From Mesoterricola silvestris (GTDB taxonomy: Bacteria > Acidobacteriota > Holophagae > Holophagales > Holophagaceae), in the NCBI RefSeq assembly GCF_030295405.1, contig NZ_AP027080.1, positions 2,294,001 to 2,358,000 of the forward strand: a stretch of DNA of 64,000 nucleotides, read 5' to 3'. Below, one piece after another: positions 43,220 through 51,732 of the stretch. The translations under genes were made by a program, and so were the position numbers. The notes below the pieces were generated by a model. The model saw only the letters and a program-made list of their open reading frames with translations. It did not search any database and was not told where the DNA came from. How positions within the stretch are numbered: position 1 is the stretch's first letter; every line of letters begins with the position of its first letter.

Positions 43220-45448
43220 TTATGCCCTTTTGCTGAAATCCATCCGGGTCAGGAGGGCGATCACCTCCCGGGATGCCACCGTGAAATCCTTATCCAGAAG
43301 GGCTTTCGCCAGGTCCCGCTGGCCCTGGGCATGGGTGGTGAGCACCCGGGCCGCCAGGGTGTGGAACTCCGCGTGCCGGCCCCGCAGGACCGGGAAGTCG
43401 GGGAGGTGGGAGCAGCAGGCCTTGCCGGGGCCGTGGATCCATTTCCCCAGGCTGCAGCGGTCGTCGCAGCCCACCACCTCCGGGTCCAGGTTCTCGTCGC
43501 TGCGCCCGTCCAGAACGTTCCGGAGCCGCCCGGACCAGGCCTGGTGGGCCGAGACGGCCCCCAGCACGTCCAGGGTGCCGTCCCGGGATTCCTGGTTGAA
43601 CACGGAAGCCTCCTGGGCCAGGCGGTCCGAGACCTTGGCCAGGTCCGAAAGGTGGGAGATGGTCTCCTGGACCGTGGCGGCCAGTTCCACCGCGCCCGCG
43701 GCGTTCTGCTCGCTGGTGGCGCGGACGCCCTCCGTCTGGTGGGCGATATCGTTGCCCGCCTTGGCCTGCTCCCGGGACGCCAGATCGATCTCCTCCATCT
43801 GCCGGGCCAGGGTGGACACTTCCACCAGGATGCGCTCCAGCGCGGCGGAGGTGCCGGCGACCTTCGCGGCCCCGGTGCCCACGATTTCCCGGGTGTGGGC
43901 GATGAGGGCCTCGATTTCCCGGGCGGAACCGGCGCTGCGCTCGGCCAGCTTGCGCACTTCCTCGGCCACCACCGCGAAGCCCTTGCCCAGTTCGCCCGCC
44001 TTGGCCGCCTCGATGGCGGCGTTCAGGCTCAGGAGGTTGGTCTGGTTGGCGATTTCCTGGATGACCCGCACCGCCGAAACGATGCGCTCCATGGCCTGCT
44101 GGATGCCCTCCATGGCGTCGGCCGTTTCCCGGCCGTAGCCCGTGCCCAGGGCCGCTTCCGACTGGGCGGAGGCCGCCCTCACCAGGGCCTCCTCCACGGT
44201 CCTCGCCACCTGCTCCACCGAGGCGGAAAGCTGGTGGATCGCCGCGGAGGCCTGGTCCATGGCCCCCCGCTGCTGTTCGCTGCCGGAGGCCACCTGATCG
44301 GTGGCGCGCTGGGTTTCCCCGGCCCCCGCCACCAGCTGCCCCGCCAGGGTCGCCACCTGGGCCGAGGCGCCCTGGATGGAGCGGATGATGCCTCCCAGGT
44401 GGTCCTGGAAGCCGTTGAAGGCCCGGGCCAGGCCGGCGATCTCGTCCTGGCCGTCCGCGTCCAGGCGCTGGTTCAGGTCCTTGCGGTGGATGGCGTCGGC
44501 CAGTTCCACCAGGGGAAGGGTGAGGCCCGCGGCCACCGTGCGGATCAGCACCCCGGTGAGGGCCAGGACCGCCCCCACCACGGCCAGGAACACCCCCAGG
44601 GCCACCTGGGCGGAGGCGGCCTCGTCCTTCACCTGGCGCTCGAGGCGGCCGGCCATGGCCACCTCCGCGGCGCGCAGCTTGTCCATGCGCTCGGTGGCCG
44701 TCCGGAACCAGTCCGCGGCCGTGAAGGGCCAGGGCCCGGCGGGGCGTTCCAGCAGGGCCGTCCGCAGGGCCCGGAGGGGATTGCCCGCCAGGACCTCCTC
44801 CAGGTCCTTGCGGTCCGGGAGCAGGGAAGCGGCGTGGTCCAGGCGGTCCTCCTGCAGGGCGGCAAGGGCCGCCAGCCTTCCCTGGGCGGCGGGGCCCAGG
44901 GAACCGGCGGAAACCGCCGCCATGCCCGTGGCCCGCTCCTGTCCGGCGGCTTCCTTGGCCCACTGGAGCCTTTGGAGGGCCTGGGCCTCGGGTCCCGCGT
45001 GGAGAAGATCCAGCCCATCAAGCAGGGATGCGATTTCCCGGCCCAGGGCGGCGAGGGCGTCGGGGACGGCCAGGGCATGGGCATCCACCTGGGTGCGCAG
45101 GGGGGCTAGCCGCGCGGACAGGTCCGCCGCCCCGTCCCCCAGCGCCCGGAGCGCCCGGTCCGTTTCCCCCCGGGCCGCGGCCAGCTCGGCCGGGCTCGTG
45201 GACCCGGAAAGGAAGCCGGAAGTGCGCCCCCGCTCCCCCTGCAGGGCATGCACCAGGTCGCCCGTGGCCACGCACCGCAGGGCCAGGGCCCGGGTCCCGG
45301 ACGCGGCGCGGGCGCGGTTCCACAGGGTGCCCGCCCCGAAGACGGCCAGGGCCGCCAGGAGCGTCAGGATGGGCACCAGCAGGACCGCCAGCTTCCGGCG
45401 GATGGTGAAACGGCGCAGGGCTGCACGGGCAGAGGGCTTCACGGCCAT
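43220..45448 (-). CDS. Methyl-accepting chemoreceptor with NIT sensor and C-terminal CZB domain
   Basis: A 742-residue chemoreceptor. After an N-terminal membrane helix ([21 protein letters not shown]), a NIT-like periplasmic domain (RTSGFLSG and all-helical repeats) reaches a second helix ([22 protein letters not shown]). HAMP and the MCP signalling hairpin follow, with the tip [25 protein letters not shown] split by its signature. The end is a CZB zinc-binding domain: [31 protein letters not shown] receptors can sense zinc or hypochlorite. I take the ATG at 45448, with AAAGGA upstream, over 45478. No che genes are near. Confidence 0.92.
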   Translation of the reverse strand: MAVKPSARAALRRFTIRRKLAVLLVPILTLLAALAVFGAGTLWNRARAASGTRALALRCVATGDLVHALQGERGRTSGFLSGSTSPAELAAARGETDRALRALGDGAADLSARLAPLRTQVDAHALAVPDALAALGREIASLLDGLDLLHAGPEAQALQRLQWAKEAAGQERATGMAAVSAGSLGPAAQGRLAALAALQEDRLDHAASLLPDRKDLEEVLAGNPLRALRTALLERPAGPWPFTAADWFRTATERMDKLRAAEVAMAGRLERQVKDEAASAQVALGVFLAVVGAVLALTGVLIRTVAAGLTLPLVELADAIHRKDLNQRLDADGQDEIAGLARAFNGFQDHLGGIIRSIQGASAQVATLAGQLVAGAGETQRATDQVASGSEQQRGAMDQASAAIHQLSASVEQVARTVEEALVRAASAQSEAALGTGYGRETADAMEGIQQAMERIVSAVRVIQEIANQTNLLSLNAAIEAAKAGELGKGFAVVAEEVRKLAERSAGSAREIEALIAHTREIVGTGAAKVAGTSAALERILVEVSTLARQMEEIDLASREQAKAGNDIAHQTEGVRATSEQNAAGAVELAATVQETISHLSDLAKVSDRLAQEASVFNQESRDGTLDVLGAVSAHQAWSGRLRNVLDGRSDENLDPEVVGCDDRCSLGKWIHGPGKACCSHLPDFPVLRGRHAEFHTLAARVLTTHAQGQRDLAKALLDKDFTVASREVIALLTRMDFSKRA

Positions 45449-45549
45449 GGGCGTCCTTTCGGGGTTACCTGCGGGCAAACGGGACCTGCGGAGTAATCGT
45501 TACCCCAAGGTTACATTATTCTGGATACCCATATCCGAAAATAACCGCT

Positions 45550-46440
45550 TCAGCGGGGCCACAGCAGGAGCAGGACGCTCACATCGGTGATGGCCCAGGC
45601 GGTGAGACAGCGGTACATGCCCGCCTCGTGGCGGGCCTGGGTGTACGTCCGCCACTGCGCCCACCAGGGGAGCAACACCCCGAGCCATGCGACCCCCGAG
45701 ATGAGCAAGGGAAGGGGGTTCCGGCCGGTCTGCAGGGCCCCCCAGGCGAACCACAGGTGCGCCGCCACGGCCAGCCCGGCGGCGAAGCCCAGGCTCGGTC
45801 CCTCCCCCAGGACGATGGCCAGGGTTCGGTCGCCCCGGGCCCGGTCCTCGTCGATCTGGTACAGCTGGGTGGCGGGGTACAGCGCCCCGAAGAGGAAGCC
45901 GAAGCCGATGGCCACGCTGCGCATGCCGGGGGTGACGGGCAGGCCCGTGAGGCCCCACCCGGCCAGGGGGGCCAGGGCGCCGAAGCCGACGCAATTGATG
46001 AGCAGGTCCCATCCGGCCCGGGCCTTGAGGCGGACGGGGGGGACGGAGTAGAGGACGGACATGGCCACGCAGGCGGCGTTGCTCCAGGCGAAGACCGGCG
46101 GCAGCAGGAAGCCCAGCACCAGGGAAAGGGCCAGCATCGCGGCGGACAGGTGCAGGAGGTACTTGGGCGGCCGGGGCGGGGCCTTCAGGTAGCCGATATC
46201 CCCCTCGTCCTGGTCGAAGGCGCTGTTGATGGCCAGGGTGCCGCCGTTGAGCAGGGCCACGAACACCACCCAGCCCAGGAGGGCGGCCCCGGGGGGGGTG
46301 CGCCAGCCGGCGGCCAGCAGGGCCCCCAGGAGGAAGTGGGCCGACATGATGGGCCATTCCATGGGGCGCAGGTGGAGGAGGTAGGCCGTCAGTTCGGGGC
46401 CCGCGATCCGCTCGCAGGCGCTGCGGAGGCGGTAGGCCAC
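45550..46440 (-). CDS. UbiA-family prenyltransferase
   Basis: A 296-residue membrane enzyme with eight or nine helices that transfers a prenyl chain to an acceptor. The first Mg-diphosphate motif is NSAFDQDEGD, inside LAINSAFDQDEGDIGYLK, and the second is YQIDEDRARGD. These are typical of UbiA, with the loop form seen in bacteriochlorophyll-synthase-like and menaquinone-type members. The GTG start overlaps the last base of the upstream DUF116 stop. The substrate is unknown. The link with DUF116 suggests a lipid or quinone modification. Confidence 0.85.
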   Translation of the reverse strand: MAYRLRSACERIAGPELTAYLLHLRPMEWPIMSAHFLLGALLAAGWRTPPGAALLGWVVFVALLNGGTLAINSAFDQDEGDIGYLKAPPRPPKYLLHLSAAMLALSLVLGFLLPPVFAWSNAACVAMSVLYSVPPVRLKARAGWDLLINCVGFGALAPLAGWGLTGLPVTPGMRSVAIGFGFLFGALYPATQLYQIDEDRARGDRTLAIVLGEGPSLGFAAGLAVAAHLWFAWGALQTGRNPLPLLISGVAWLGVLLPWWAQWRTYTQARHEAGMYRCLTAWAITDVSVLLLLWPR

Positions 46441-47216
46441 TAGGCGATGCCCTCCCGGCGCAAGGGGACGACCCGCTCGGCCTCCCGGGGCTCCACGAGG
46501 GTTTCCATGGCGGCCAGGAGGTGGGGGACGGAGAAGGTGGTGTCCACGCACATGCGGTGGGGCAGCTGCAGGGGGATGACGTAGCAGGGCACCTCGGGGA
46601 GCTTCACCAGCCCCTTGAAGAGCCGGTCCGTGCAGCTCACGGCCACGATGAGGTCGGGGCGGAAGGCCCGGGCCTCCCGGTAGGCCTTGTGGCTGCGGTT
46701 GGAGATGCGGGTGTCCCAGGTGCGGTTCAGATGCAGGGGCAGGAAGTCCCCCACGGGGCACAGGCCGCACTCGTAGCAGCTGGACAGGTCGGTGAGCACG
46801 TCGGCCTTGCAGCGGGCCATCTGGATGCAGTGGGGGAGCAGCACCAGGGCCCGGCGGGCCTTGGCGTCCCGGAAGAGGCCGCGCACCTTCTGGTTGTTCC
46901 AGGCGCAGAAGGAGAGGATCCAGGCCTCCTCCATGCCGATGCGCCGGAAAAGGGGGCGCAGCGCCCACACCCAGCCCGCGTCCCAGCGCTGGATGGCGGT
47001 GCGGGCCCGGGCGTAGGTCCGGCCGGTCTTGAAGGTGGGCCACACTTCGCCCAGGCAGGCCATGGCGCCCAGGACCAGCCAGCCCCGGGGCCAGCCCAGG
47101 CCCGCCGGCTCCATCACCGCCAGGACCATGAGCGCCGCGGCCAGGGTCAGGGGCACGCCCCGGCGCACGGCGATGAACAGCCGCGGGCGCTCCAGGGGCA
47201 GGGGGTGCTGCGTCAT
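46440..47216 (-). CDS. DUF116 family protein with cysteine motifs
   Basis: A 258-residue protein from the ATG at 47216. Two N-terminal membrane helices (VPLTLAAALMVLAVM and WLVLGAMACLGEVW) are followed by the DUF116 core. Its conserved cysteines are FCAWNNQ, LLPHCIQMARCKAD, CYECGLCPVGDFL and AVSCTDRLFKG. The clustered cysteines suggest a bound metal or Fe-S centre. Function is unknown in the family. It is coupled to the UbiA-like gene downstream and separated by 7 bases from the MCE gene upstream. Confidence 0.85.
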   Translation of the reverse strand: MTQHPLPLERPRLFIAVRRGVPLTLAAALMVLAVMEPAGLGWPRGWLVLGAMACLGEVWPTFKTGRTYARARTAIQRWDAGWVWALRPLFRRIGMEEAWILSFCAWNNQKVRGLFRDAKARRALVLLPHCIQMARCKADVLTDLSSCYECGLCPVGDFLPLHLNRTWDTRISNRSHKAYREARAFRPDLIVAVSCTDRLFKGLVKLPEVPCYVIPLQLPHRMCVDTTFSVPHLLAAMETLVEPREAERVVPLRREGIA

Positions 47217-47223
47217 GCGCCCA

Positions 47224-48696
47224 TTATTTCCCGATGCTGGCGAGGCCCACAAGCTTTTTGAGGTCCTCGTCCTTCCACCGGATGCCGCCGCCCACGAAGA
47301 AGGTGCGCAGGTCGGCGTTGGCGATATCCTGGAGCCCGGCCATGGCGTAGAAGCCCTTGTAGAACTGGTAGCTGGTGGTGAGGCGGTAGCGGGGGTTGGG
47401 CTTGTCGGTCCGCTTTGTGAAATCGTAGGCGAGGCCGCCGAAGCGCAGGCGGTCGTTGAAGGCCCGGAACTCGGCGCCCACGCCGCCCCGGCCTTCCACG
47501 AGGCCCGCGGTGAAGACGTAGTTCTCGGCGATGCGCTTGGCGAACTGGGCCGAAACGGTGAAGGTCTGGTCGACGTTGATGGAACGCTCGGCCACCGAAA
47601 CCTGGGTGGGGAGGCCGGTCTTGGGATCGATGACGGTGGCGGTGTGCGTGGATTCGGAGATCTTGCCGTCGGGGGTGGAGGCCAGCTCCAGGGAATACCA
47701 ATGATCGCGGGAGGGCACGATATCGATGCCGATGCCCACCTTGGAATCGCCGCGCTTGGTCCACCGGGCCCCGTTCAGGTCCAGGTTGAGGTCCATGGCT
47801 TTCCATCCGCCCAGCATGGAATTGACGTTGTCCACGGCCAGGTTGATCTTCTGGACGGTGGTCTCGTCGTTGAGCAGCTTGCCGATGGTGCCTTCGCCGC
47901 GGTTCATCTTCCCGGTGATCTGGTTGACGTTGTCCACCGTCACGTGGAGGTCGGCGGAGAGCTTGCGGACGTCCTTGAGGATGCCGTTGAGCTCGGGCCG
48001 CCCGTCGTTCACCATGGCGTTGAGGTTCTTGCCCAGGTCCTCGAACTGCTGGGCCAGCCGGGGCAGGCGTTCCCGGAGCTCGCCGCTCATCTGCTGGACG
48101 TTGGCCATGGTGGCGTTGATGGCGCCGTGGTTCTCCTGGCTCATGGCCCGGAATTCGCCGGTGAGCACGCGGATGTTGTCCACGATCTCGTCCAGCTTGG
48201 CCCGGCCCTCCTCGCCGCCGATGCTCTTGTTCAGGGCGCCGGTGATGCTCTTGACGTCCTGGCTGATGGAGCCGAGCGATTCCATGATCGTGTCCATGCC
48301 CATGCCGGCCCTGCTGGGGATGGTGCCGTCGTTGGGCAGGGGCCCGGCCTCGGGGTGGCCGGGGTCCAGCTCGATGTACTTCTCGCCCAGGATGCCGATG
48401 GAGCTCAGGGAGGCCGCGGCGTCCTTGTAGATGTGGAACTCCTGGGGCAGGGAGAGCACGACCCGGGCCGTTTTGCCCTGGAGCTCGATGGTGGTCACGG
48501 CGCCCACGGGCACGCCCGCGACCCGCACCTTGCTCTGGAGGCTCAGGCCCGCCACCTGGGCGAAGGAGGTGGACACGTGGTTCTGGCCGTTGCCGCCGAA
48601 GAGCTCGAGCTTCTCCATGCGCAGGATGAGGATGCCCAGCACGCCGATGCTCGCGACGAAGAACGCTCCGACTTTCGTTTCCAGTTTCATGCTCAT
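47224..48696 (-). CDS. MCE/MlaD lipid-transport protein with C-terminal barrel-like region
   Basis: A 490-residue protein of the MCE system that carries lipids between the membranes. One N-terminal membrane helix (VGAFFVASIGVLGILIL) anchors it. The MCE domain (35-115) has LSLQSKVRVAGVPVGAVTTIEL and SLSSIGILGEKYIELDPG. A long helical part (130-300) with VDNVNQITGKMNRGEGTIGKLL follows. The last 180 residues are beta-rich with outer-membrane-like strands (FGGLAYDFTKRT, YRLTTSYQFYKGFYAMAG). This might let one chain span the periplasm. Its ATG overlaps the mlaF-like stop. Confidence 0.9.
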   Translation of the reverse strand: MSMKLETKVGAFFVASIGVLGILILRMEKLELFGGNGQNHVSTSFAQVAGLSLQSKVRVAGVPVGAVTTIELQGKTARVVLSLPQEFHIYKDAAASLSSIGILGEKYIELDPGHPEAGPLPNDGTIPSRAGMGMDTIMESLGSISQDVKSITGALNKSIGGEEGRAKLDEIVDNIRVLTGEFRAMSQENHGAINATMANVQQMSGELRERLPRLAQQFEDLGKNLNAMVNDGRPELNGILKDVRKLSADLHVTVDNVNQITGKMNRGEGTIGKLLNDETTVQKINLAVDNVNSMLGGWKAMDLNLDLNGARWTKRGDSKVGIGIDIVPSRDHWYSLELASTPDGKISESTHTATVIDPKTGLPTQVSVAERSINVDQTFTVSAQFAKRIAENYVFTAGLVEGRGGVGAEFRAFNDRLRFGGLAYDFTKRTDKPNPRYRLTTSYQFYKGFYAMAGLQDIANADLRTFFVGGGIRWKDEDLKKLVGLASIGK

Positions 48697-49490
48697 GGGC
48701 GGGCCTCGGGCTGGGAAGGCTTCTTGGAGGGCGGCGGCGGGTCCTGCAGGAAGGGACCGTCGGCGTCGCCCCGGAGGAACTGCTGGATGACCTCGTGGGG
48801 GTTCACCCGGAAGTCGTCGGGCTTCTGCACCGCCAGGCACTTGCCCCGGAACAGCAGGGCGATGCGGTCGGCGATGGCGAAGGCGCTCTTGAGATCGTGG
48901 GTGATGGTGATGCTGGTGACGCCCAGCTCCTGCTTGAGGTCCATGATGATCCGGCCGATGACGTCGGTCATCACGGGGTCCAGGCCGGTGGTGGGCTCGT
49001 CGAAGAGGAGGATCTTGGGCTTGAGGGCGATGGCCCGGGCGAACCCCACGCGCCGCTTCATGCCGCCCGAGAGCTCCGAGGGCCGCAGGCGGTTGGTGCC
49101 CTTGAGCCCCACGAGGTTCAGGCACTCGTCCACCCGGTCCAGGATCTCGGCCCTGGTCATGGACGTGTGGCGCTTCAGGGCGAAGCCCACGTTCTGCTCC
49201 ACGGTCATGGAATCGAAGAGCGCGGCCATCTGGAAGCACATGCCGATCTCCTTGCGCGCCTCGAACAGCTGGTCGCGGGTCATGGTCTGGATGACCCGGC
49301 CGTCCATGGCCACGTGGCCGGAATCGGGCCGCAGGAGCCCCATGATGCAGCGCAGGAGCACCGTCTTGCCGGTGCCGCTGCCGCCCAGGATCACCAGGCT
49401 CTCGCCCTCCTCCACCGCCAGGTTGACGTCGGAGAGGACGGTGAGCTTCCCGAAGGACTTGGAGAGATTGACGACGTCGATGACAGGCAC
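48693..49490 (-). CDS. MlaF-like ABC transporter ATPase
   Basis: A 265-residue ATPase that powers the MCE lipid transporter. Motifs are Walker A GGSGTGKTVLLRC, the Q-loop region CFQMAALFDSM, the signature ELSGGMKRRVGFARA, Walker B KILLFDEPTTGLDP and the switch ITHDLKSA. It lies between the MlaE-like permease (7 bases upstream) and the MCE gene (4-base overlap). The C-terminal Pro-rich tail, PPPPSKKPSQPEARP, is not part of the ATPase fold. Confidence 0.95.
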   Translation of the reverse strand: MPVIDVVNLSKSFGKLTVLSDVNLAVEEGESLVILGGSGTGKTVLLRCIMGLLRPDSGHVAMDGRVIQTMTRDQLFEARKEIGMCFQMAALFDSMTVEQNVGFALKRHTSMTRAEILDRVDECLNLVGLKGTNRLRPSELSGGMKRRVGFARAIALKPKILLFDEPTTGLDPVMTDVIGRIIMDLKQELGVTSITITHDLKSAFAIADRIALLFRGKCLAVQKPDDFRVNPHEVIQQFLRGDADGPFLQDPPPPSKKPSQPEARP

Positions 49491-49497
49491 GGGCGGC

Positions 49498-50274
49498 TCA
49501 GACGAGGAGGAGCTTGGTGAGGAAGAAGTCGGTGACCAGGATCCAGAGGCTGGAGGTCACGACGCTGGAGGTGGGCGCGTTGCCCACGCCCTCGGCGCCG
49601 CCCCGGGTGCGGTAGCCCCGCCAGCACCCCACCATGGAGATGATCAGGCCGAACGACAGCCCCTTGATGAGGGCGATGATGAGGTCCCGCCCCTTGATGA
49701 GCTTGAAGAAGTCCTGGCTGTAGACGAAGGCGCTCTGGCCCTGCACCCACACCAGCAGGACGTAGCCGCCCAGGTACCCCACGTAGATGGCCAGGCCCGT
49801 GAGCAGCGGAAGCATCACGAGGCTCGCCAGCACCCGGGGAACGAAGAGGTAGTGCACGGGGTCCGTGGCCAGGCATTCCAGGGCGTCGATCTGCTCCGTG
49901 ACCTGCATGGTGCCCAGTTCGGCGGCCATGGCCGAACCCACGCGGCCGGCCATCATGAGCCCCGTGATCACCGGGGCCAGTTCCCGCACCACCGCGAGGC
50001 CCTCCACCTGGCCGGCCAGGCCCTCGGCCTGGAACTGCTTGAACCCGAAGGAGAGCTGCACCGCGAACACCATGCTCACCGCGATGGACGTGAGCACCAC
50101 CACCGGCACGGAATTGACTCCCACGGCCTGGAGCTGGTAGAGGAAATTCGGCCCGTCGAAGGGCTTGCGGAAGAAGCCCCCGAAGGTGCGGAACCCCAGG
50201 GTCACGAGGTCGCCCACTTCCTCGAGGATCTCGAGGATCTTGGCGCCGATCTGTTCAAGGAGCCTGTTGATCAT
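49498..50274 (-). CDS. MlaE-like ABC transporter permease
   Basis: A 258-residue permease with five or six helices that forms the inner-membrane gate of the MCE lipid transporter. Conserved blocks are LTSIAVSMVFAVQLSFGFKQF, then VIRELAP-like VVRELAPVITGLMMAGRVGSAMAAELGTM (read in parts), and EQIDALECLATDP, the classic MlaE EQIDAL. I start at the ATG at 50274, with AGGA 5 bases upstream, rather than the frame's first ATG at 50316. First gene of the mlaE-mlaF-mce run. Confidence 0.93.
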   Translation of the reverse strand: MINRLLEQIGAKILEILEEVGDLVTLGFRTFGGFFRKPFDGPNFLYQLQAVGVNSVPVVVLTSIAVSMVFAVQLSFGFKQFQAEGLAGQVEGLAVVRELAPVITGLMMAGRVGSAMAAELGTMQVTEQIDALECLATDPVHYLFVPRVLASLVMLPLLTGLAIYVGYLGGYVLLVWVQGQSAFVYSQDFFKLIKGRDLIIALIKGLSFGLIISMVGCWRGYRTRGGAEGVGNAPTSSVVTSSLWILVTDFFLTKLLLV

Positions 50275-50322
50275 TCGCTTCCTGGGAGGGGGCGGGTGAA
50301 GGAACCACGGTACCACTCTACC

Positions 50323-51723
50323 CTATCGCTTCGTTCCCTGCTTGATTGCCTTCAGCCGGGTCCGCAGGCGGCTGGCCCCGCCATCCCGCACGGTGAGCGG
50401 CGCCCGGGTGAGGGCGATGGCGTCCGCGGGCACGTCCTGGGTGAGCGTGGATCCGGCCCCGATGAGGCAGCCGTCGCCAAGGGTGATTGGAGCCACCAGT
50501 TGGCAATCCGAGCCCACGAACACGTCCTTCCCGATGTGGGTGCGGTGCTTGTTGAAACCGTCATAATTGCAGGTGATGAGGCCCGCGCCGATATTGGTGC
50601 GCTCGCCCACTTCGCAGTCGCCCAGGTAGCTCAGGTGGTTGGCCTTGGCGCCCGCGTGCAGGTGGGATTTCTTGGTTTCCACAAAATTGCCCATGTGCAC
50701 GCCCGCGTCCAGCACCGTGCCTTCCCGCAGGTGCGCGAAGGGGCCCACCATGGCCCCCGGGCCCACCTTGGACCGGTTGATGACGCAGTAGGGGCGCACC
50801 TCCACGCCCTCGGCGAGGGCGCTGTCGGTGATGACGACGCCCTGGCCCACCTGGGTGGAGGCGCCCACCGTCACCTCGCCCTCCAGGCGCGCGCCGGGGG
50901 CCAGGACCACGTCCTGGCCCAGCTCCACCCGGGGGCCCACCAGGGTCGCCGCCGGATCCAGGAAGGTCACCCCCGCCTCCATCCAGGCGCGGTTCACCCG
51001 CTCCTGGGCGAAGCGCTGGAGCGTGGCCTGGTCCACCCGGGAGTTCATGCCCATCATCTCGGAGGGCTCGCAGAGGTCCACGGCCACCCGCACCTTGGAG
51101 GCCACGTCCATGACGGCGTCGGTGAGGTAGTACTCGCCCTGGGCGTTGGCGTTGGTGAGCCTTCCCAGGGCCTCCCGCAGGGGGGCCCAGGGCAGCGCGT
51201 AGGCGCCGCCGTTGACCCGGCGGATGGCGCGCACGGCCTCCGGGGCGTCCTTGTGCTCCACCAGGGACCGCAGGGCGCCGTCCTCCTCCAGGACCCGGCC
51301 GTAGCCGGCGGGGTCGTCCAGGTCCATGGCCAGGATCGACCCTTCGGACCGGGCCAGGGCCGCCACGGTCTCGCGGCGGATGAGGGGCACGTCCCCGCAG
51401 AGGATCACCACGCGCTCCGCGCCCAGGCGGTCCAGTTCCGGGATGGCCCGGGCCACGGCGTGGCCGGTGCCCAGGGGCTCGCCCTGGTCCACGGTGGTGG
51501 CCGGGCAGGGCAGGAGGCCCGCCTTGGCCCAGGAGGCCAGGGCCGCCTCCACCTGCTCCTTGCCGTGGTGCACCACCACCACCGCGTGGCCCACCTCCGG
51601 CGGCAGGGCCCGGAGCACCCACAGGAGGGAGGGATCGCCCAGGATGGGGTGCAGCACCTTGGGCAGGGAGGACTTCATGCGCTTGCCGAGGCCGGCGGCG
51701 AGGATGAGGGCGAGGGTGGGCAT
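50323..51723 (-). CDS. glmU: Bifunctional UDP-N-acetylglucosamine synthase GlmU
   Basis: A 466-residue cytoplasmic enzyme that acetylates glucosamine-1-phosphate and then forms UDP-GlcNAc for cell wall and LPS. The uridyltransferase domain (1-230) has LILAAGLGKRMKSSLPKVLH, QGEPLGTGHAV, CGDVPLI and GYGRVLEEDG. The left-handed beta-helix acetyltransferase domain (about 250-450) has KSHLHAGAKANHLSYLGDCEVG and NIGAGLITCNYDG, including the catalytic His region. Normal length. It lies downstream of the degenerate PAS sensor in a minus-strand run. Confidence 0.96.
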   Translation of the reverse strand: MPTLALILAAGLGKRMKSSLPKVLHPILGDPSLLWVLRALPPEVGHAVVVVHHGKEQVEAALASWAKAGLLPCPATTVDQGEPLGTGHAVARAIPELDRLGAERVVILCGDVPLIRRETVAALARSEGSILAMDLDDPAGYGRVLEEDGALRSLVEHKDAPEAVRAIRRVNGGAYALPWAPLREALGRLTNANAQGEYYLTDAVMDVASKVRVAVDLCEPSEMMGMNSRVDQATLQRFAQERVNRAWMEAGVTFLDPAATLVGPRVELGQDVVLAPGARLEGEVTVGASTQVGQGVVITDSALAEGVEVRPYCVINRSKVGPGAMVGPFAHLREGTVLDAGVHMGNFVETKKSHLHAGAKANHLSYLGDCEVGERTNIGAGLITCNYDGFNKHRTHIGKDVFVGSDCQLVAPITLGDGCLIGAGSTLTQDVPADAIALTRAPLTVRDGGASRLRTRLKAIKQGTKR

Positions 51724-51732
51724 GGGTGGCTC

